Positions 59,820 to 64,000 of a DNA stretch of 64,000 nt are shown here, piece by piece. The translations under genes were made by a program, and so were the position numbers. Position 1 is the first letter of the stretch, and each line of letters starts with the position of its first letter. The DNA lies in NCBI RefSeq assembly GCF_014873765.1, contig NZ_JADBGG010000003.1, positions 1-64,000 on the forward strand, written 5' to 3'. The notes beneath the pieces were generated by a model that worked only from the letters and a program-made list of their open reading frames with translations, did not search any database and was not told the origin of the DNA. This DNA comes from Desulfomicrobium macestii. Its GTDB lineage: Bacteria; Desulfobacterota; Desulfovibrionia; Desulfovibrionales; Desulfomicrobiaceae.

Positions 59820-60688
59820 ACGTATTTTTTCAACTCATCGGGCAAGGCGTGCGGGACCTGTTCCGGGCTCCGTGGTCCCTGTGCATGACCATTGCGGCCA
59901 TCACCCTGGTATCCTTTCTGGGCGGGGCTTTTCTCATGCTTGTGCACAATCTCGATCTGCAGATCGGCAACAGGCAGGGCAATGTCCAGTTCCAGGTCTA
60001 CTGGCAGGCCGATGTCGCTTCGGATCAATTGAAGGAGGTCTGGTCCGGACTGTCCTCCATGGAGGGTGTGGTCAACGTGCGCACTTTCACCCCGGATCAG
60101 GCTCTTGGCGTGCTTGAGGAGTCGTTCCAGAAAAATGTGGACCTGGATTGGATGAAAGGCAGAAGCCCCTTGCCGCCGACGGCTCTGGTCGAATGCGATC
60201 TGCCCGCCGAAGACGGAAAAAAATGGGCCGCAGGCATGGTCAGGCGTCTTGAAGGCTTGCCCAAGGTCGAGAAGGTGACCTTCAATCCCCTGCAGGTCGA
60301 TCTGTTGACCTCTTGGGTCGGATTGACCAAGATGGCTTTCTGGCCGGTGACCGGATTTTTGCTTGTGGTTGTCGGCCTTGTGGTGGGCAACACCATAAAA
60401 CTCGCTCTTCTGGCCCGGCGCGATGAATTGGAAATTCTGCGTTTTGTGGGCGCGAGCCGGGCATACATACAGTTCCCGCTGCTCGTGGGCGGAGCCTTTC
60501 AGGGACTTTTGGGCGCAGGCCTCGCCCTTGGCCTGCTAAAGCTTTTGCACCACGGCATCGAGGACATGTTCAATGTTCCTCCGCTGTGGATCACCATCTC
60601 CTTTCTGCCCCAGATACACAGCCTGGCCATTCTTGCCATTTTGGCGTCAGTTGGAGTTTTGAGCTCCCTGGTCGCTTTTCGCAATTAA
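59816..60688 (+). CDS. ftsX: Cell division protein FtsX
   Basis: A 290-residue inner-membrane protein with four helices (about 25-45, 180-205, 225-250, 265-287) and a periplasmic domain between the first two. The conserved [45 protein letters not shown] matches the FtsX/MacB membrane core. The start (ATG 59816) overlaps the ftsE stop as ATGA, chosen over in-frame codons inside ftsE. Confidence 0.93.
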   Translation: MNVFFQLIGQGVRDLFRAPWSLCMTIAAITLVSFLGGAFLMLVHNLDLQIGNRQGNVQFQVYWQADVASDQLKEVWSGLSSMEGVVNVRTFTPDQALGVLEESFQKNVDLDWMKGRSPLPPTALVECDLPAEDGKKWAAGMVRRLEGLPKVEKVTFNPLQVDLLTSWVGLTKMAFWPVTGFLLVVVGLVVGNTIKLALLARRDELEILRFVGASRAYIQFPLLVGGAFQGLLGAGLALGLLKLLHHGIEDMFNVPPLWITISFLPQIHSLAILAILASVGVLSSLVAFRN

Positions 60689-60707
60689 TCTACTCGAGGA
60701 TATTTCA

Positions 60708-62378
60708 ATGAATCGCAGCGATAAAATGATCAAAGGTTTGGAAAAGGCACCGCACCGCTCCCTGCTTTTTGCCCTGGGCATGACCCGCGAGGAGATGAGG
60801 CGCCCACTGATCGGCGTGGTCAATTCGGCCAATGAGATCGTGCCCGGACACATGCATCTTGATATCATCGCCCAGGCCGTCAAGGACGGTGTGCGCATGG
60901 CCGGAGGCACGCCCATGGAGTTTCCCACCATCGGCGTGTGCGACGGGCTGGCCATGAATCATGAAGGCATGAAGATGAGCCTGCCCAGCCGCGAACTCAT
61001 CGCCGACTCCATCGAAATTTCCGCCACGGCCGTGCCTTTCGACGGGTTGGTTTTCATTCCGAATTGCGACAAGATCGTGCCCGGCATGCTCATGGCCATG
61101 CTGCGCCTCAACATCCCCTCGATCATGATCAGCGGCGGCCCCATGCTCCCGGGCAAGTTCGAGGGCCAAACCGTCGATCTGATCACGGTCTTCGAGGGCG
61201 TGGGCAAGGTCAAGAGCGGCAGCATGACCGAAGCGGAACTTGAGCGCATGGAGGAATGCGCCTGTCCCGGCTGCGGTTCCTGCGCGGGCATGTTCACGGC
61301 CAATTCCATGAATTGCCTGTCCGAGGCCCTTGGGTTGTCCCTGCCCGGCAACGGAACCATCCCCGCCCCGACCAGCGCGCGCATCCGTCTGGCCAAGGAT
61401 GCGGGAATGCAGGTCATGAGCCTGGTCGAAAAGAACATTCGCCCGCGCGACATCGTCACCGAAAAGAGCGTGGCCAACGGCGTGACCGTGGACATGGCCC
61501 TTGGCTGCTCCACCAACACGGTCCTGCACCTGCCCGCGATTTTCCGCGAGGCCGAGCTCGATCTGACGCTGGACATTTTTGACAACATCAGCCGCAAGAC
61601 CCCCAATCTTTGCAGGCTTTCCCCCGCCGGACCGCACCATATCGCCGACCTGCACGAGGCGGGCGGCATCCCGGCCGTCATGAACGAATTGGCGCAGAGC
61701 GGGCGCATCGATCTTGATGTCATGACCGTGACCGGCCGGACCCTGGGACAGAACATCGAGGCCCTGAAGCCGCGCATCCTGCGCCCGGAAGTCATCCGCA
61801 CCGTGGCCGATCCGTATTCCCGTGAAGGCGGCATCGCCATCCTGAAGGGCAACCTGGCTCTGGACGGCGCGGTGGTCAAACAGTCCGCCGTGGCGCCTGA
61901 AATGATGCAGCGCACGGGCGTTGCCCGAGTCTTCGAGAGCGAGGAAGACGCCGTGAGCGCGATCATGGGCAACAGGATAAAGGCCGGCGACGTGGTCGTC
62001 ATCCGTAATGAAGGCCCGGTGGGCGGCCCCGGCATGCGCGAGATGCTGACCCCGACCTCGGCCATCTCCGGTCTTGGCCTTGGCGGCGAAGTGGCGCTTT
62101 TGACGGACGGCCGTTTCAGCGGCGGAACGCGTGGGGCGGCCATCGGGCATATCAGTCCCGAAGCGGCCGAAGGCGGGATCATAGGGCTGGTCCAGGAAGG
62201 GGACCTGATCAGGATAGACATTCCTGCACGCAGCCTTGAGCTTCTGGTTGACGAGGCGGAACTTGAAAAGCGCCGCCAGAACTTCAAACCCTTTGTGAAG
62301 GAAATCCGTTCCTCCATTCTGCGTCGCTACAGCCGCATGGCTTCGTCCGCGGCCAAGGGAGCGGTGACCAAAATCTGA
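60708..62378 (+). CDS. ilvD: Dihydroxy-acid dehydratase
   Basis: A 556-residue Fe-S enzyme in valine, isoleucine and leucine synthesis. Cluster cysteines are in [32 protein letters not shown] and [14 protein letters not shown], and the C-terminal [13 protein letters not shown] is conserved. It follows ftsX by 19 bases and shares one base (TGATG) with the methyltransferase gene. Confidence 0.96.
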   Translation: MNRSDKMIKGLEKAPHRSLLFALGMTREEMRRPLIGVVNSANEIVPGHMHLDIIAQAVKDGVRMAGGTPMEFPTIGVCDGLAMNHEGMKMSLPSRELIADSIEISATAVPFDGLVFIPNCDKIVPGMLMAMLRLNIPSIMISGGPMLPGKFEGQTVDLITVFEGVGKVKSGSMTEAELERMEECACPGCGSCAGMFTANSMNCLSEALGLSLPGNGTIPAPTSARIRLAKDAGMQVMSLVEKNIRPRDIVTEKSVANGVTVDMALGCSTNTVLHLPAIFREAELDLTLDIFDNISRKTPNLCRLSPAGPHHIADLHEAGGIPAVMNELAQSGRIDLDVMTVTGRTLGQNIEALKPRILRPEVIRTVADPYSREGGIAILKGNLALDGAVVKQSAVAPEMMQRTGVARVFESEEDAVSAIMGNRIKAGDVVVIRNEGPVGGPGMREMLTPTSAISGLGLGGEVALLTDGRFSGGTRGAAIGHISPEAAEGGIIGLVQEGDLIRIDIPARSLELLVDEAELEKRRQNFKPFVKEIRSSILRRYSRMASSAAKGAVTKI

Positions 62379-63103
62379 TGCGTTGGAACCGGGAAAGCGC
62401 GGTCCGCTACGACAAATGGGCCGGAACCGTGCGGGGAAGCTTCGCCCTGCAGCAGGAAAAAAAACTGCTGCAGGGAGTCATAGCACCCTGGCCCAGACGC
62501 AAGCAGAAGCTCCTGGACATCGGCTGCGGAACGGGAATGTTTCTGGAGTTTTTCTGGTCCTGCGGGTTTGATCTGACGGGCATGGACAAAAGTCCGGACA
62601 TGCTGGCCCGGGCCCGGGAAAAGATAGGCCATCGCGCCGATCTCCACCTTGGAAGCGCCGAGCATTTGCCCTTCGAGGATCGCGAGTTTGATTACGCCTC
62701 GCTCATGACCGTGTTCGAATTCCTGGAAGATCCGGCCCTGGCCCTGCGTGAAGCGGCGCGTGTGGCGCGTAAGGGCCTTTTGATCTGTTTTTTGAACCGG
62801 ATGTCCCTGTACGGGCTATCCCTAAGGCTGGAAAAAAGAAAATCCCCGCTTGGCGAGGCGCGCTGGTTCACCTGGCCCGAAATGCGCGCGCTGATCCAGC
62901 AAAATCTATCCCCGGGCGGCATCGAAGCCAGGTCCATTCTTCTGGGCCCGCCCTGCACCTGGAATTCTGTTCCGGTCATCCGCTATCTGAACAGCACGCC
63001 CGCCTTTCCATGGATGGGAGCCTTCACGGCGGTGCGCGTCGATCTGACCGCCCCTCGCGCCCAGACTCCCCTCATGGCCTGGAATACCGAACCCACAACG
63101 TAA
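62378..63103 (+). CDS. SAM-dependent methyltransferase
   Basis: A 241-residue class I methyltransferase (UbiE/Methyltransf_11 type). Motif I is LLDIGCGTGMFLEFFW, motif II GMDKSPDMLARARE, and a post-II LGSAEHLPFEDREFDYASLMTVFEFLED. The C-terminal third is variable. The substrate is unknown. The start overlaps the ilvD stop by one base, so it is co-translated. Confidence 0.82.
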   Translation: MRWNRESAVRYDKWAGTVRGSFALQQEKKLLQGVIAPWPRRKQKLLDIGCGTGMFLEFFWSCGFDLTGMDKSPDMLARAREKIGHRADLHLGSAEHLPFEDREFDYASLMTVFEFLEDPALALREAARVARKGLLICFLNRMSLYGLSLRLEKRKSPLGEARWFTWPEMRALIQQNLSPGGIEARSILLGPPCTWNSVPVIRYLNSTPAFPWMGAFTAVRVDLTAPRAQTPLMAWNTEPTT

Positions 63104-63107
63104 TTGC

Positions 63108-63869
63108 CTATGCCTTTCCGTGCACGAGATTGCATATTTCTTCCAGGGCCTTGGCAGGATTTTCCTGCTGGAAGACGTTGCGTCCGATGCACATCCCGGC
63201 CACTCCGGCGTCCAGGCTTTCGCGCACCGAGCGCAGGAAGGATTTGAAATCGCCACTGCGCGGTCCGCCGCCCATGACCACGGGCACGGGACAGGCCGCT
63301 ATGGCCCGGGCGAAGCTCTGGTTGTTCCCGCAATAAGGCACCTTGACCACGTCCGCGCCCAGTTCCGCGCCGATGCGGATGCTGTGCGCGACCAGGGACG
63401 GATCGTTCTCGTTTACGATCTGTCCGCCTCGGGCGTAGATCATGGCCAGCAGCGGCAGGCCGAGCTGGTGCGCCTCTTCAACGCAGGCGCCAAGATCCGA
63501 GAGCATGCGGTCTTCGAGGTCATTGCCGATATTTATGTGCATGGAGACCATGTCCGCGCCAAGCCGTAGCGCTTCCTGCACGGAACAGACCAGGGCCTTG
63601 TTGTACGAGGGCAGGCCGTGCCGGGTTCCGGCAGAGAGATGCACGATCAGGGACTGGTCCAGGCGGATTTCCCCGGCGTGGGCCATGACCATGCCCTTGT
63701 GCAGGATCACGCCCTGGGTGGGCAGATGCCGCACTTCGCGAAGCAGGCTGCCCAGATCTTCCAAACCCGGGATGTTTCCTTCGGAAATTCCATGATCCAG
63801 AGGCAGGATGATGGTTCGTTTGGATCCCGGATGAAAAAGACGGGCCGCCTTGCGCAGGTATCCGATCAT
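63108..63869 (-). CDS. DhnA-type class I aldolase, probable ADH synthase of the DKFP aromatic pathway
   Basis: A 253-residue aldolase of the archaeal fructose-bisphosphate aldolase/ADH synthase group. The Schiff-base lysine is expected in ADVVKVPYCG, and PLDHGISEGNIPGLEDL, MGGGPRSGDFKSFL and GVAGMCIGRNVFQ are family motifs. In Desulfovibrio and methanogens the ADH synthase makes the precursor for aromatic amino acids in place of DAHP synthase; a DHQ synthase II partner would confirm this and is not in the window. AGGAGAG precedes the ATG. Confidence 0.78.
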   Translation of the reverse strand: MIGYLRKAARLFHPGSKRTIILPLDHGISEGNIPGLEDLGSLLREVRHLPTQGVILHKGMVMAHAGEIRLDQSLIVHLSAGTRHGLPSYNKALVCSVQEALRLGADMVSMHINIGNDLEDRMLSDLGACVEEAHQLGLPLLAMIYARGGQIVNENDPSLVAHSIRIGAELGADVVKVPYCGNNQSFARAIAACPVPVVMGGGPRSGDFKSFLRSVRESLDAGVAGMCIGRNVFQQENPAKALEEICNLVHGKA

Positions 63870-63887
63870 GATGCTCTCCTGTTTTTG

Positions 63888-64000
63888 TTATCGATCCGAC
63901 CACAGGCAACGATTGCCCTTGATCGTCAAAAAACCCAAGGGAAGTCCCTTGAAATAGAACGCGAGGCGCTTTCCCGGTCCGGCCCAGGACAGACTTTGCC
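63888..64000 (-). CDS. C-terminal end of a gene cut by the right edge
   Basis: The minus strand is open from the window edge to TAA at 63888-63890, giving about 37 residues that end LAFYFKGLPLGFLTIKGNRCLWSDR. Coding is suggested by the composition and by the position 18 bases before the aldolase gene in the same direction. No family can be named from this fragment. Confidence 0.4.
   Translation of the reverse strand, partial: QSLSWAGPGKRLAFYFKGLPLGFLTIKGNRCLWSDR

Noticed and set aside
60705-62317. Two long frames antisense to ilvD
   Set aside because: ilvD is complete and conserved; the antisense frames lack start signals and homology.

Overview
This window is a 64 kb stretch of bacterial chromosome from a Gram-negative, GC-rich anaerobe. 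The gene set best fits the Desulfovibrionales (sulfate reducers such as Desulfomicrobium or Desulfovibrio). The pointers are a periplasmic NikK-type nickel ECF system, a class II (B12-dependent) ribonucleotide reductase, cobamide salvage genes (CobU and a CbiR-like protein), an archaeal-type aldolase of the DKFP aromatic pathway, and AMP-forming plus ADP-forming acyl-CoA synthetases side by side. The species assignment is inference. About 90% of the sequence is coding and no rRNA operon is present.

Layout. (1) 1-1915: right-hand end of an inserted element carrying a GTG-started zinc-ribbon protein and a serine recombinase. It breaks the Mg-chelatase-like gene comM just before its Walker A motif. 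(2) 1916-5038: remains of comM, then lepB and lepA, reading leftward. (3) 5309-11313: a LytTR regulator with a degenerate receiver, AMP-forming acetyl-CoA synthetase, a four-helix-bundle gene carrying an in-frame amber codon, and an ADP-forming acyl-CoA synthetase. (4) 11362-19130: TacT/TacA-like toxin-antitoxin pair with tandem operators, a RAYT-type HUH transposase inside a perfect 24-bp inverted repeat, type IV pilin, a Bax-inhibitor-1 protein, lpxK-rnr, and a cluster of REP-like palindromes beside a GIY-YIG gene. (5) 19131-23870: the conserved rpmH-rnpA-yidD-yidC-jag-mnmE block; rnpA has no ATG/GTG/TTG that would give a full-length protein. (6) 24003-30669: PAP2, LAB_N and GT2 envelope genes, initiator tRNA, DMT transporter, CsaA-like protein, an unexplained structured intergenic region, a CHASE4-HAMP-GGDEF enzyme and a DEAD-box helicase. 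(7) 30957-34550: nickel transport operon nikK-M-L-Q-O with a possible attenuator after nikK. (8) 34633-40078: Hpt, CheX, an unknown helical protein, prepilin peptidase and two tandem EAL-HDOD proteins. (9) 40088-53015: a long leftward run: mog, histidine kinase, EndoQ-UvrD fusion, CbiR-like, cobU, DHH phosphoesterase, polA, class V aminotransferase, DUF1844, argC. (10) 53173-64000: rmlA, nrdJ, GAF histidine kinase, REC-TPR, ftsE, ftsX, ilvD, a methyltransferase, a DhnA-type aldolase and the end of one more gene.

How the genes fit together. Nickel uptake supports Ni enzymes typical of such anaerobes. CobU and the CbiR-like protein may salvage or remodel the cobamide that NrdJ needs. PilA and PilD belong to the type IV pilus system, though far apart. 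Hpt, CheX, the two EAL-HDOD proteins and the GGDEF enzyme form a loose signalling neighbourhood. The best candidates for something new are the EndoQ-UvrD fusion embedded in overlapping cobamide and signalling genes, the structured region at 27381-27494, the nikK/nikM attenuator, the rnpA start, and the comM insertion whose bulk lies off the left edge.
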